The notes under the pieces: model-generated
Told to the model about the DNA's origin: nothing
The model's database searches: none
What the model saw: the letters and a program-made list of their open reading frames with translations, nothing else
Translations under genes and position numbers: made by a program
Part shown: piece by piece, positions 50,650 to 61,589 of the stretch
How positions within the stretch are numbered: position 1 is the stretch's first letter
How the letters are laid out: every line of letters begins with the position of its first letter
Assembly: GCF_051020985.1 (NCBI RefSeq)
Contig: NW_027475133.1
Coordinates: 682,001-746,000, forward strand
Direction: 5' to 3'
Source of the DNA: Nomia melanderi
Taxonomy: Eukaryota; Arthropoda; Insecta; Hymenoptera; Halictidae
DNA: 64,000 nt

Positions 50650-51055
50650 TCGGACCACCAGGGGCCGAGAAAATCACCGTCTCTTGGGGCCGGACTGTCA
50701 GGGTCAGGGAAAAATCCAATATATATCTGGTGATATCTCGGGTGCTATTACAGACAGCGCAATAAATCAAAGTGCATTGCCTGCAGGAGGCCCTGGCGCA
50801 TGAATCTGTGCAGCGGGATCGACCTCGGACCACCAGGGGCCGAGAAAATCACCGTCTCATGGGGTCGGACACTCAGGGTCAGGGAATAATCCAATATATA
50901 TCTGGTGATATCTCGAGTGCTATTAGAGATAGCGCAATTAATCATAGTGAATTATCTGCAGGAGGCCCTGTCGCATGCATCTGTGCAGCGGGAACGACCT
51001 CGGACCACCAGGGGCCGAGAAGACCACCGTCTCATGGGGCCGGACACTCAGGGTC
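50650..51055. repeat. 10-monomer repeat, left copy
   Basis: Matches 52,400-52,805 at 1,750 bp. Markers are GTCTCTTGGGG (GTCTCTTAGGG on the right), TTACAGACAGCG, GGGAATAATCC and AATTAATCATAG. Part of it recurs at 53,976-54,250. Confidence 0.88.
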
Positions 51056-51550
51056 AGGGAAAAATCCAGCATATATCTGGTGATATCTCGGGTTCTGTTA
51101 CAAATAGCGCCATAAATCAAAGTGCATTGTCTGCAGGAAGCCCTGGCGAATGAATCTGTGCAGCAGGAACGACCTCGGACCACCAGGGGCCGAGAGAATC
51201 ACTGTCTCATGGGGCCGGACTGTCAGGGTCAGGGAAAAATCCAATATATATCTGGTGATATTTCGAGTGCTATTACAGATAGCGCAATAAATCAAAGTGC
51301 ATTGTCTGTAGGAGGCCCTGGCGCATGAATCTGTGCGGCGGGAACGACCTCGGACCACCAGGGACCGAGAAAACCACCGGCTCATTGGGCCGGACACTCA
51401 GGGTCAGGGGAAAATCCAATATATATCTGGTGATATCGCGGGTGCTATTAGAGATAGCGCAATAAACCAAAGTGCATTGTCTGTAGGAGGCCCTGCCGCA
51501 TGAATCTGGGCAGCGGGAACGACCTCGGACCACCAAGGGCCGAGAAAACC

Positions 51551-51610
51551 ACCGACACATGGCGCCGGTCACCCAAGGTCATGTAAAAACCCAGGATGTA
51601 TCTGATGATA
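51551..51610. repeat. C mosaic block
   Basis: Zone-5 form with GTAAAAACCC (zone 1 has GTAAATACCC) and GCCGGTCACCC. Confidence 0.85.
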
Positions 51611-51729
51611 TCTCGGTTGCTATTAGAGACAGCGCAATAAATCAAAGTGCATTGTCTGCAGGAAGCCCTGGCGCATGATTCTGTGCAGCGGGAACGACCT
51701 CGGACCACCAGGGTCCGAGAAAATCACCG

Positions 51730-52140
51730 ACACATGGGGCCGGACTGTCAGGGTCAGGGAAAAATCCAATATATATCTGGTGATATCTCGGCTGCTATTA
51801 GAGATAGCGCAATTAACCAAAGTGCATTATCCTTAGGAGGCCCTTGCGCATGAATCTGTATAGCAGGAACGACATCGGAACACCATGGGCCGAGAAAATT
51901 ACAGATTTTCGGTATCGGTCACCCAAAGTCATGTAAAAATCCAGAACATATATGGAGCTTTCTCGGGTGCTGTTACAGATAGCACAATAAATCAAAGTGC
52001 ATTGTCTGTAGGAGGCCCTGGTGCATGAATCTGTGCAGCGGGAACGACCTCGGACCACCAGGGTCCGAGAAAATCACCGTCTCATGGGGTCGGACACTCA
52101 GGGTCAGCGAAAAATCCAATATATATCTGGTGATATCTCG
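51730..52140. repeat. 10-monomer repeat carrying B2, left copy
   Basis: Matches 53,481-53,891 at 1,751 bp. It includes CTCGGCTGC, GTCCTTAGGAGG, GTATAGCAGG, a B2 block and CTGTTACAGATAGCACA, a marker set that recurs with every B2 block of this zone. Confidence 0.88.
51894..51960. repeat. B2 block
   Basis: Zone-5 form of B2, with TCGGTATCGGTC (zone 1 has TATCCGTC) and CCAGAACATATATGGAGC. Confidence 0.9.
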
Positions 52141-52399
52141 GGTGCTATTAGAGATAGCGCATTAAATCAAAGTGCATTGTCTGTAGTAGACCCTGGCGCA
52201 TGAATCTGTGCAGCGGGATCGACCTCGGACTACCAGGGGCCGAGAAAACCACCGTCTCATGGGGTCGGACACTCAGGGTCAGGGAAAAATCCAATATATA
52301 TCTGGTGATATCTCGGGTGCTATTATAGATAGCGCAATAAATCGAAATGCATTGTCTGTAGGAGGCCCTGGCGCATAAATCTGTGCAGCGGGATCTACC

Positions 52400-52805
52400 T
52401 CGGACCACCAGGGGCCGAGAAAATCACCGTCTCTTAGGGCCGGACTGTCAGGGTCAGGGAAAAATCCAATATATATCTGGTGATATCTCGGGTGCTATTA
52501 CAGACAGCGCAATAAATCAAAGTGCATTGCCTGCAGGAGGCCCTGGCGCATGAATCTGTGCAGCGGGATCGACCTCGGACCACCAGGGGCCGAGAAAATC
52601 ACCGTCTCATGGGGTCGGACACTCAGGGTCAGGGAATAATCCAATATATATCTGGTGATATCTCGAGTGCTATTAGAGATAGCGCAATTAATCATAGTGA
52701 ATTATCTGCAGGAGGCCCTGTCGCATGCATCTGTGCAGCGGGAACGACCTCGGACCACCAGGGGCCGAGAAAACCACCGTCTCATGGGGCCGGACACTCA
52801 GGGTC
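52400..52805. repeat. 10-monomer repeat, right copy
   Basis: Counterpart of 50,650-51,055. The two loci part company at TCAGTGTAAAATCC here, just before the 1-bp insertion near 52,825. Confidence 0.88.
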
Positions 52806-52816
52806 AGTGTAAAATC

Positions 52817-52832
52817 CAATATTATATCTGGT
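52817..52832. other. 1-bp T insertion in the TA tract
   Basis: CCAATATTATATCTGG against CCAATATATATCTGG, giving a 176-bp monomer. Confidence 0.9.
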
Positions 52833-52944
52833 GATATCTCGGGTGCTATTACAGATAGCGCAATAAATCACGGTGCATTGTCTGCAGGAGGCCCTGGCGG
52901 ATGAATCTGGCCAGCGGGAACGACCTCGGACGACCAGCGGCCGA

Positions 52945-53000
52945 GAAAATTACAGATATTCGGAATCCGTCACCCAAGGTCATGTAAAAATCCAGCATAT
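52945..53000. repeat. B1 block
   Basis: Standard B1, preceded by GACGACCAGCGGCC. Confidence 0.9.
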
Positions 53001-53209
53001 ATCTGGTGATATCTCGGGTGCTATTACAGATAGCGCAATAAATCAAAGTGCATTGTCTGTAGGAGGCCCTGGCGCATGAATCTGTGGAGCGGGAACGACC
53101 TCGGACCACCAGGGGCCAAGAAAACCACCGACACATGGGGCCGGACTCTCAGGGTCAGGGAAAAATCCAATATATATCTGGTGTTATCTCAGGTGCTATT
53201 AGAGATAGC

Positions 53210-53480
53210 GCGATAAATCAAAGTGCATTGTCTGCGGGAGGCTCTGTCCCATGAATCTGTGCAGCGGCAACGAGCTCGGACCACCAGGGGTCGAGAAAAC
53301 CACCGATACATGGGGCCGGACTGTCAGGGTCAGGGAAAAATCCAGTATATATCTGGTGATATCTCGGGTGCTATTAGAGATAGGGCAATAAACCAAAGTG
53401 CATTGTCTGTAGGAGGCACTGGCGAATGAATCTGTGCAGCAGGAACGACCTCGGACCACGAGGGGCCGAGAAAATCACCG
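53210..53480. repeat. 6-monomer repeat, left copy
   Basis: Matches 54,260-54,530 at 1,050 bp, with GGGAGGCTCTG, GGCAACGAGCTCGG, CACCGATACATGG and TCCAGTATATATC. The left copy then runs into a CACGAGGGG monomer, the right one into a B1 block. Confidence 0.85.
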
Positions 53481-53891
53481 TCTCATGGGGCCGGACTGTC
53501 AGGGTCAGGGAAAAATCCAATATATATCTGGTGATATCTCGGCTGCTATTAGAGATAGCGCAATTAACCAAAGTGCATTGTCCTTAGGAGGCCCTTGCGC
53601 ATGAATCTGTATAGCAGGAACGACATCGGAACACCAGGGGCCGAGAAAATTACAGATTTTCGGTATCGGTCACCCAAAGTCATGTAAAAATCCAGAACAT
53701 ATATGGAGCTTTCTCGGGTGCTGTTACAGATAGCACAATAAATCAAAGTGCATTGTCTGTAGGAGGCCCTGGTGCATGAATCTGTGCAGCGGGAACGACC
53801 TCGGACCACCAGGGTCCGAGAAAATCACCGTCTCATGGGGTCGGACACTCAGGGTCAGCGAAAAATCCAATATATATCTGGTGATATCTCG
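53481..53891. repeat. 10-monomer repeat carrying B2, right copy
   Basis: Counterpart of 51,730-52,140; differences are ACCAGGGGCC here against ACCATGGGCC, and ATTCTCATGG-type flanks outside the match. Confidence 0.85.
53645..53710. repeat. B2 block
   Basis: Copy of the 51,894 block at offset 1,751. Confidence 0.9.
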
Positions 53892-54259
53892 GGTGCTATT
53901 AGAGATAGCGCAATAAATCAAAGTGAATTATCTGCAGGGTGCCCTGGCGCATGAATCTGTGCAGCGGGATCGACGTCGGACCACCAGGGGCCGAGAAAAT
54001 CACCGTCTCTTGGGGCCGGACTGTCAGGGTCAGGGAAAAATCGAATATATATCTGGTGATATCTCGGGTGCTATTACGGACAGCGCAATAAATCAAAGTG
54101 CATTGCCTGCAGGAGGCCCTGGCGCATGAATCTGTGCAGCGGGATCGACCTCGGACCACCAGGGGCCGAGAAAATCACCGTCTCATGGGGTCGGACACTC
54201 AGGGTCAGGGAATAATCCAATATATATCTGGTGATATCTCGAGTGCTATTAGAGATAGC

Positions 54260-54530
54260 GCGATAAATCAAAGTGCATTGTCTGCGGGAGGCTCTGTCGC
54301 ATGAATCTGTGCAGCGGCAACGAGCTCGGACCACCAGGGGTCGAGAAAACCACCGATACATGGGGCCGGACTGTCAGGGTCAGGGAAAAATCCAGTATAT
54401 ATCTGGTGATATCTCGGGTGCTATTAGAGATAGGGCAATAAACCAAAGTGCATTGTCTGTAGGAGGCACTGGCGAATGAATCTGTGCAGCAGGAACGACC
54501 TCGGACCACCAGGGGCCGAGAAAATTACAG
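54260..54530. repeat. 6-monomer repeat, right copy
   Basis: Counterpart of 53,210-53,480; CTCTGTCGCATG here against CTCTGTCCCATG on the left. Confidence 0.85.
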
Positions 54531-54575
54531 ATATTCGGAATCCGTCACCCAAGGTCATGTAAAAATCCATCATAT
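54520..54575. repeat. B1 block
   Basis: CATCATA form, five monomers after the 53,645 B2 block. Confidence 0.9.
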
Positions 54576-54619
54576 ATCTGGTGATATCTCGGGTGCTATT
54601 ACAGATAGCGCAATAAATC

Positions 54620-56165
54620 AAAGTGCATTGTCTGTAGGAGGCCCTGGCGCATGAATCTGTGCAGCGGGATGGACCTTGGACCACCAGGGGCCGAGAAAAC
54701 CACCGTCTCATGGGGTCGGACACTCAGGGTCAGCGAAAAATCCAATATATATCTGGTGATATCTCGGGTGCTATTAGAGATAGCGCAATAAATCAAAGTG
54801 AATTATCTGCAGGGTGCCCTGGCGCATGAATCTGTGCAGCGGGATCGACCTCGGAGCACCAGGGGCCGAGAAAATCACCGTCTCATGGGTTCGGACACTC
54901 AGGTTCAGGGAAAAATCCAATATATATCTGGTGATATCTCGGGTGCTCTTACAGATAGCGCACTAAACCAAAGTACATTGTCTGTAGGAGGCCCTGGCGC
55001 ATGAATCTGTGCAGCGGGAACGACCTCGGACCGCCAGGGGCCTAGAAAACCACCGTCTCATGGGGCCGGACTGTCAGGGTAAGGGAAAAATCCAATATAA
55101 ATCTGGTGACATCTCGGGTGCTATTAGAGATAGCGCAATAAATCAAAGTGCATTGTCTGCAGGAGGCCCTAGCGCATGAATCTGTGCAGCGGGAACGACC
55201 TCGGACCACCAGGGGCCGAGAAAACCACCGTCTCATGGGGCCGGACTGTCAGGGTAAGGGAAAAATCCAATATAAATCTCGTGATATCTCGGGTGCTATT
55301 ACAGATAGCGCAATAAATCAAAGTGCATTGTCTGCAGGAGGCCCTGGCGCATGAATCTGTGCAGCGGGAACGACCTCGGACCGCCAGGGGCCTAGAAAAC
55401 CACCGTCTCATGGGGTCGAACTGTCAGGGTCAGGGAAAAATCCAATATATATCTGGTGATATCTCGGGTGCTATTAGAGATAGGGCAATAAACCAAAGTG
55501 CATTGTCTGCAAGAGGTCCTGGCGCATGAATCTGTGCAGCGGGATCGGTCTCGGACCACCAGGGGCCGAGAAAACCACCGTCTCATGGGGTCGGACACTC
55601 AGGGTCAGCGAAAAATCCAATATATATCTGGTGATATCTCGAGTGCTATTAGAGATAGCGCAATTAATCATAGTGAATTATCTGCAGGAGGCCCTGTCGC
55701 ATGCATCTGTGCAGCGGGAACGACCTCGGACCACCAGGGGCCGAGAAAACCACCGTCTCATGGGGCCGGACACTCAGGGTCAGGGAAAAATCCAGCATAT
55801 ATCTGGTGATATCTCGGGTTCTATTACAAATAGCGCCATAAATCAAAGTGCATTGTCTGCAGGAAGCCCTGGCGAATGAATCTGTGCAGCAGGAACGACC
55901 TCGGACCACCAGGGGCCGAGAGAATCACCGTCTCATGGGGCCGGACTGTCAGGGTCAGGGAAAAATCCGATATATATCTGGTGATATCTCGAGCGCTATT
56001 ACAGATAGCGCAATAAATCAAAGTGCATTGTCTGTAGGAGGCCCTGGCGCATGAATCTGTGCGGCGGGAACGACCTCGGACCACCAGGGACCGAGAAAAC
56101 CACCGGCTCATTGGGCCGGACACTCAGGGTCAGGGGAAAATCCAATATATATCTGGTGTTATCGC
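54620..56165. repeat. 24-monomer repeat, left copy
   Basis: Matches 58,821-60,366 at 4,201 bp (24 monomers plus the 1-bp insertion near 56,482). Markers are GATGGACCTTGG, CAGGGTGCCC, GACCGCCAGGGGCC, TAAATCTCGTG, GATCGGTCTCGG and CACCGGCTCATTGG. Small differences include CATGGGTTCGG against CATGGGGTCGG and TCCGATATAT against TCCAATATAT. Confidence 0.92.
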
Positions 56166-56276
56166 GGGTGCTATTAGAGATAGCGCAATAAACCAAAGTG
56201 CATTGTCTGTAGGAGGCCCTGCCGCATGAATCTGGGCAGCGGGAACGACCTCGGACCACCAAGGGCCGAGAAAACC

Positions 56277-56336
56277 ACCGACACATGGCGCCGGACACCC
56301 AAGGTCATGTAAAAACCCAGGATGTATCTGATGATA
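56277..56336. repeat. C mosaic block
   Basis: As the 51,551 block but with GCCGGACACCC. Confidence 0.85.
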
Positions 56337-56478
56337 TCTCGGTTGCTATTAGAGACAGCGCAATAAATCAAAGTGCATTGTCTGCAGGAAGCCCTGGCGC
56401 ATGATTCTGTGCAGCGGGAACGACCTCGGATCACCAGGGTCCGAGAAAACCACCGTTTCATGGGGCGGGACACTCAGG

Positions 56479-56494
56479 GTCGGTTGAAAAATTC
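56479..56494. other. 1-bp insertion
   Basis: GGGTCGGTTGAAAAATTC is one base longer than the usual run and explains the 4,201-bp (not 4,200) offset of the 24-monomer repeat. Confidence 0.85.
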
Positions 56495-56796
56495 AATATA
56501 TATCTGGTGATATCTCGGGTGCTCTAACAGATAGCCCAATAAACCAAAGTGCATTGTCTGTAGGAGGCCCTGGCATATGAATCTGTGCAGCGGGAACGAC
56601 CTCGGACCACCAGGGGCCGAGAATACAACCGTCTAATGGGGCCGAACACTCAGGGTCGGGGAAAAAACACATATATATCTGGTGATATGTCGGGTGCTAT
56701 TAGAGATAGCGCAATAAACCAAAGAGAATTGTCTGCAGCAGGCCCTGGCGCATGAATATGTGCAGCGGGAACGACCTCGGACCACCAGGGGCCGAG

Positions 56797-56850
56797 AAAA
56801 TTACAGATATTCGGAATCCGTCACCCAAGGTCATGTAAAAATCCATCATA
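56797..56850. repeat. B1 block
   Basis: CATCATA form; three monomers before the 57,321 B2 block. Confidence 0.9.
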
Positions 56851-57320
56851 TATCTGGTGATATCTCGGGTGCTATTACAGATTGCGCAATAAATCAAAGT
56901 GCATTGTCTGTAGGAGGCCCTGGCGCATGAATCTGTGCAGCGGGAACGACCTCGGACCACCAGGGTCCGAGAAAATCACCGACACATGGGGCCGGACACT
57001 CAGGGACAGAGAAAAATCCAATATATATCTGGTGTTATCTTAGGTGCTATTAGAGATAGCGCAATAAATCAAAGTGAATTATCTGCAGGGGGCCCTGGCG
57101 CATGAATCTGTGCAGCGGGAACGACCTCGCACCACGAGGGGCCGAGAAAATCACCGTCTCATGGGGCCGGACTGTCAGGGTCAGAGAAAAATTCAATATA
57201 TATTTGGTGATATCTCGGCTGCTATTAGAGATAGCGCAATTAACCAAAGTGCATTGTCCTTAGGAGGCCCTTGCGCATGAATCTGAATAGCAGGAACGAC
57301 ATCGGAACACCAGGGGCCGA

Positions 57321-57388
57321 GAAAATTATAGATTTTCGGTATCGGTCACCCAAAGTCATGTAAAAATCCAGAACATATATGGAGCTTT
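57321..57388. repeat. B2 block
   Basis: Has TTATAGATTTTCGG, a single change from the usual TTACAG. Confidence 0.9.
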
Positions 57389-57670
57389 CTCGGGTGCTGT
57401 TACAGATAGCACAATAAATCAAAGTGCATTGTCTGTAGGAGCCCCTGGTGCATGAATCTGTGCAGCGGGAACGACCTCGGACCACCAGGGGCCGAGAATA
57501 CAACCGTCTAATGGGGCCGAACACTCAGGGTCGGGGAAAAAACACATATATATCTGGTGATATGTCGGGTGCTATTAGAGATAGCGCAATAAACCAAAGA
57601 GAATTGTCTGCAGCAGGCCCTGGCGCATGAATATGTGCAGCGGGAACGACCTCGGACCACCAGGGGCCGA

Positions 57671-57726
57671 GAAAATTACAGATATTCGGAATCCGTCACC
57701 CAAGGTCATGTAAAAATCCATCATAT
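57671..57726. repeat. B1 block
   Basis: 875-bp duplicate of the 56,797 block. Confidence 0.9.
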
Positions 57727-58196
57727 ATCTGGTGATATCTCGGGTGCTATTACAGATTGCGCAATAAATCAAAGTGCATTGTCTGTAGGAGGCCCTGGCG
57801 CATGAATCTGTGCAGCGGGAACGACCTCGGACCACCAGGGTCCGAGAAAATCACCGACACATGGGGCCGGACACTCAGGGACAGAGAAAAATCCAATATA
57901 TATCTGGTGTTATCTTAGGTGCTATTAGAGATAGCGCAATAAATCAAAGTGAATTATCTGCAGGGGGCCCTGGCGCATGAATCTGTGCAGCGGGAACGAC
58001 CTCGCACCACGAGGGGCCGAGAAAATCACCGTCTCATGGGGCCGGACTGTCAGGGTCAGAGAAAAATTCAATATATATTTGGTGATATCTCGGCTGCTAT
58101 TAGAGATAGCGCAATTAACCAAAGTGCATTGTCCTTAGGAGGCCCTTGCGCATGAATCTGTATAGCAGGAACGACATCGGAACACCAGGGGCCGAG

Positions 58197-58263
58197 AAAA
58201 TTACAGATTTTCGGTATCGGTCACCCAAAGTCATGTAAAAATCCAGAACATATATGGAGCTTT
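58197..58263. repeat. B2 block
   Basis: 875-bp duplicate of the 57,321 block but with the usual TTACAG. Confidence 0.9.
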
Positions 58264-58721
58264 CTCGGGTGCTGTTACAGATAGCACAATAAATCAAAGT
58301 GCATTGTCTGTAGGAGGCCCTGGTGCATGAATCTGTGCAGCGGGAACGACCTCGGACCACCAGGGTCCGAGAAAATCACCGACACATGGGGCCGGACACT
58401 CAGGGACAGGGAAAAATCCAATATATATCTGGTGTTATCTCAGGTGCTATTAGAGATAGCGCAATAAATCAAAGTGAATTATCTGCAGGGGGCCCTGGCG
58501 CATGAATCTGTGCAGCGGGAACGACCTCGGACCACGAGGGGCCGAGAAAATCACCGTCTCATGGGGCCGGACTGTCAGGGTCCGGGAAAAATCCAATATA
58601 TATCTGGTGATATCTCGGCTGCTATTAGAGATAGCGCAATTAACCAAAGTGCATTGTCCATAGGAGGCCCTTGCGCATGAATCTGTGCAGCAGGAACGAC
58701 ATCGGAACACCAGGGGCCGAG

Positions 58722-58789
58722 AAAATTACAGATTTTCGGTATCGGTCACCCAAAGTCATGTAAAAATCCAGAACATATATGGAGCTTTC
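58722..58789. repeat. B2 block
   Basis: Lies 525 bp after the previous B2; its monomer has GTCCATAGGAGG and GTGCAGCAGG instead of GTCCTTAGG and GTATAGCAGG. Confidence 0.9.
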
Positions 58790-58820
58790 TCGGGTGCTGT
58801 TACAGATAGCACAATAAATC

Positions 58821-60366
58821 AAAGTGCATTGTCTGTAGGAGGCCCTGGTGCATGAATCTGTGCAGCGGGATGGACCTTGGACCACCAGGGGCCGAGAAAA
58901 CCACCGTCTCATGGGGTCGGACACTCAGGGTCAGCGAAAAATCCAATATATATCTGGTGATATCTCGGGTGCTATTAGAGATAGCGCAATAAATCAAAGT
59001 GAATTATCTGCAGGGTGCCCTGGCGCATGAATCTGTGCAGCGGGATCGACCTCGGAGCACCAGGGGCCGAGAAAATCACCGTCTCATGGGGTCGGACACT
59101 CAGGTTCAGGGAAAAATCCAATATATATCTGGTGATATCTCGGGTGCTCTTACAGATAGCGCACTAAACCAAAGTACATTGTCTGTAGGAGGCCGTGGCG
59201 CATGAATCTGTGCAGCGGGAACGACCTCGGACCGCCAGGGGCCTAGAAAACCACCGTCTCATGGGGCCGGACTGTCAGGGTAAGGGAAAAATCCAATATA
59301 AATCTGGTGACATCTCGGGTGCTATTAGAGATAGCGCAATAAATCAAAGTGCATTGTCTGCAGGAGGCCCTAGCGCATGAATCTGTGCAGCGGGAACGAC
59401 CTCGGACCACCAGGGGCCGAGAAAACCACCGTCTCATGGGGCCGGACTGTCAGGGTAAGGGAAAAATCCAATATAAATCTCGTGATATCTCGGGTGCTAT
59501 TACAGATAGCGCAATAAATCAAAGTGCATTGTCTGCAGGAGGCCCTGGCGCATGAATCTGTGCAGCGGGAACGACCTCTGACCGCCAGGGGCCTAGAAAA
59601 CCACCGTCTCATGGGGTCGAACTGTCAGGGTCAGGGAAAAATCCAATATATATCTGGTGATATCTCGGGTGCTATTAGAGATAGGGCAATAAACCAAAGT
59701 GCATTGTCTGCAAGAGGTCCTGGCGCATGAATCTGTGCAGCGGGATCGGTCTCGGACCACCAGGGGCCGAGAAAACCACCGTCTCATGGGGTCGGACACT
59801 CAGGGTCAGCGAAAAATCCAATATATATCTGGTGATATCTCGAGTGCTATTAGAGATAGCGCAATTAATCATAGTGAATTATCTGCAGGAGGCCCTGTCG
59901 CATGCATCTGTGCAGCGGGAACGACCTCGGACCACCAGGGGCCGAGAAAACCACCGTCTCATGGGGCCGGACACTCAGGGTCAGGGAAAAATCCAGCATA
60001 TATCTGGTGATATCTCGGGTTCTATTACAAATAGCGCCATAAATCAAAGTGCATTGTCTGCAGGAAGCCCTGGCGAATGAATCTGTGCAGCAGGAACGAC
60101 CTCGGACCACCAGGGGCCGAGAGAATCACCGTCTCATGGGGCCGGACTGTCAGGGTCAGGGAAAAATCCAATATATATCTGGTGATATCTCGAGCGCTAT
60201 TACAGATAGCGCAATAAATCAAAGTGCATTGTCTGTAGGAGGCCCTGGCGCATGAATCTGTGCGGCGGGAACGACCTCGGACCACCAGGGACCGAGAAAA
60301 CCACCGGCTCATTGGGCCGGACACTCAGGGTCAGGGGAAAATCCAATATATATCTGGTGATATCGC
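58821..60366. repeat. 24-monomer repeat, right copy
   Basis: Counterpart of 54,620-56,165. At about 60,367 the sequence switches, within GGGTGCTATTAGAGATAGCG, to the order that starts at 57,568, so one junction monomer is a chimera of two loci. Confidence 0.92.
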
Positions 60367-60471
60367 GGGTGCTATTAGAGATAGCGCAATAAACCAAAGA
60401 GAATTGTCTGCAGCAGGCCCTGGCGCATGAATATGTGCAGCGGGAACGACCTCGGACCACCAGGGGCCGAG

Positions 60472-60526
60472 AAAATTACAGATATTCGGAATCCGTCACC
60501 CAAGGTCATGTAAAAATCCATCATAT
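60472..60526. repeat. B1 block
   Basis: 2,800-bp duplicate of the 57,671 block. Confidence 0.9.
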
Positions 60527-60996
60527 ATCTGGTGATATCTCGGGTGCTATTACAGATTGCGCAATAAATCAAAGTGCATTGTCTGTAGGAGGCCCTGGCG
60601 CATGAATCTGTGCAGCGGGAACGACCTCGGACCACCAGGGTCCGAGAAAATCACCGACACATGGGGCCGGACACTCAGGGACAGAGAAAAATCCAATATA
60701 TATCTGGTGTTATCTTAGGTGCTATTAGAGATAGCGCAATAAATCAAAGTGAATTATCTGCAGGGGGCCCTGGCGCATGAATCTGTGCAGCGGGAACGAC
60801 CTCGCACCACGAGGGGCCGAGAAAATCACCGTCTCATGGGGCCGGACTGTCAGGGTCAGAGAAAAATTCAATATATATTTGGTGATATCTCGGCTGCTAT
60901 TAGAGATAGCGCAATTAACCAAAGTGCATTGTCCTTAGGAGGCCCTTGCGCATGAATCTGTATAGCAGGAACGACATCGGAACACCAGGGGCCGAG

Positions 60997-61063
60997 AAAA
61001 TTACAGATTTTCGGTATCGGTCACCCAAAGTCATGTAAAAATCCAGAACATATATGGAGCTTT
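60997..61063. repeat. B2 block
   Basis: 2,800-bp duplicate of the 58,197 block. Confidence 0.9.
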
Positions 61064-61521
61064 CTCGGGTGCTGTTACAGATAGCACAATAAATCAAAGT
61101 GCATTGTCTGTAGGAGGCCCTGGTGCATGAATCTGTGCAGCGGGAACGACCTCGGACCACCAGGGTCCGAGAAAATCACCGACACATGGGGCCGGACACT
61201 CAGGGACAGGGAAAAATCCAATATATATCTGGTGTTATCTCAGGTGCTATTAGAGATAGCGCAATAAATCAAAGTGAATTATCTGCAGGGGGCCCTGGCG
61301 CATGAATCTGTGCAGCGGGAACGACCTCGGACCACGAGGGGCCGAGAAAATCACCGTCTCATGGGGCCGGACTGTCAGGGTCCGGGAAAAATCCAATATA
61401 TATCTGGTGATATCTCGGCTGCTATTAGAGATAGCGCAATTAACCAAAGTGCATTGTCCATAGGAGGCCCTTGCGCATGAATCTGTGCAGCAGGAACGAC
61501 ATCGGAACACCAGGGGCCGAG

Positions 61522-61589
61522 AAAATTACAGATTTTCGGTATCGGTCACCCAAAGTCATGTAAAAATCCAGAACATATATGGAGCTTTC
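61522..61589. repeat. B2 block
   Basis: 2,800-bp duplicate of the 58,722 block. Confidence 0.9.

Larger units (their letters stand above)
56581..57455. repeat. 5-monomer tandem duplication, left unit
   Basis: An 875-bp unit repeated directly at 57,456-58,330. It begins with the GAGAATACAACCGTC and GATATGTCGGG variants and contains one B1 and one B2 block. Unit differences include GAATAGCAGG against GTATAGCAGG. Confidence 0.9.
57456..58330. repeat. 5-monomer tandem duplication, right unit
   Basis: Counterpart of 56,581-57,455. Most of it is also included in the 2,800-bp repeat, so three copies of this cassette exist (56.7, 57.6 and 60.4 kb). Confidence 0.9.
57568..59358. repeat. 16-monomer repeat, left copy
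   Basis: Matches 60,368-62,158 at exactly 2,800 bp with almost no differences seen; GAGGCCGTGG at about 59,191 against GAGGCCCTGG at 61,991 is one. It contains one B1 and two B2 blocks spaced 525 bp apart. Confidence 0.92.
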
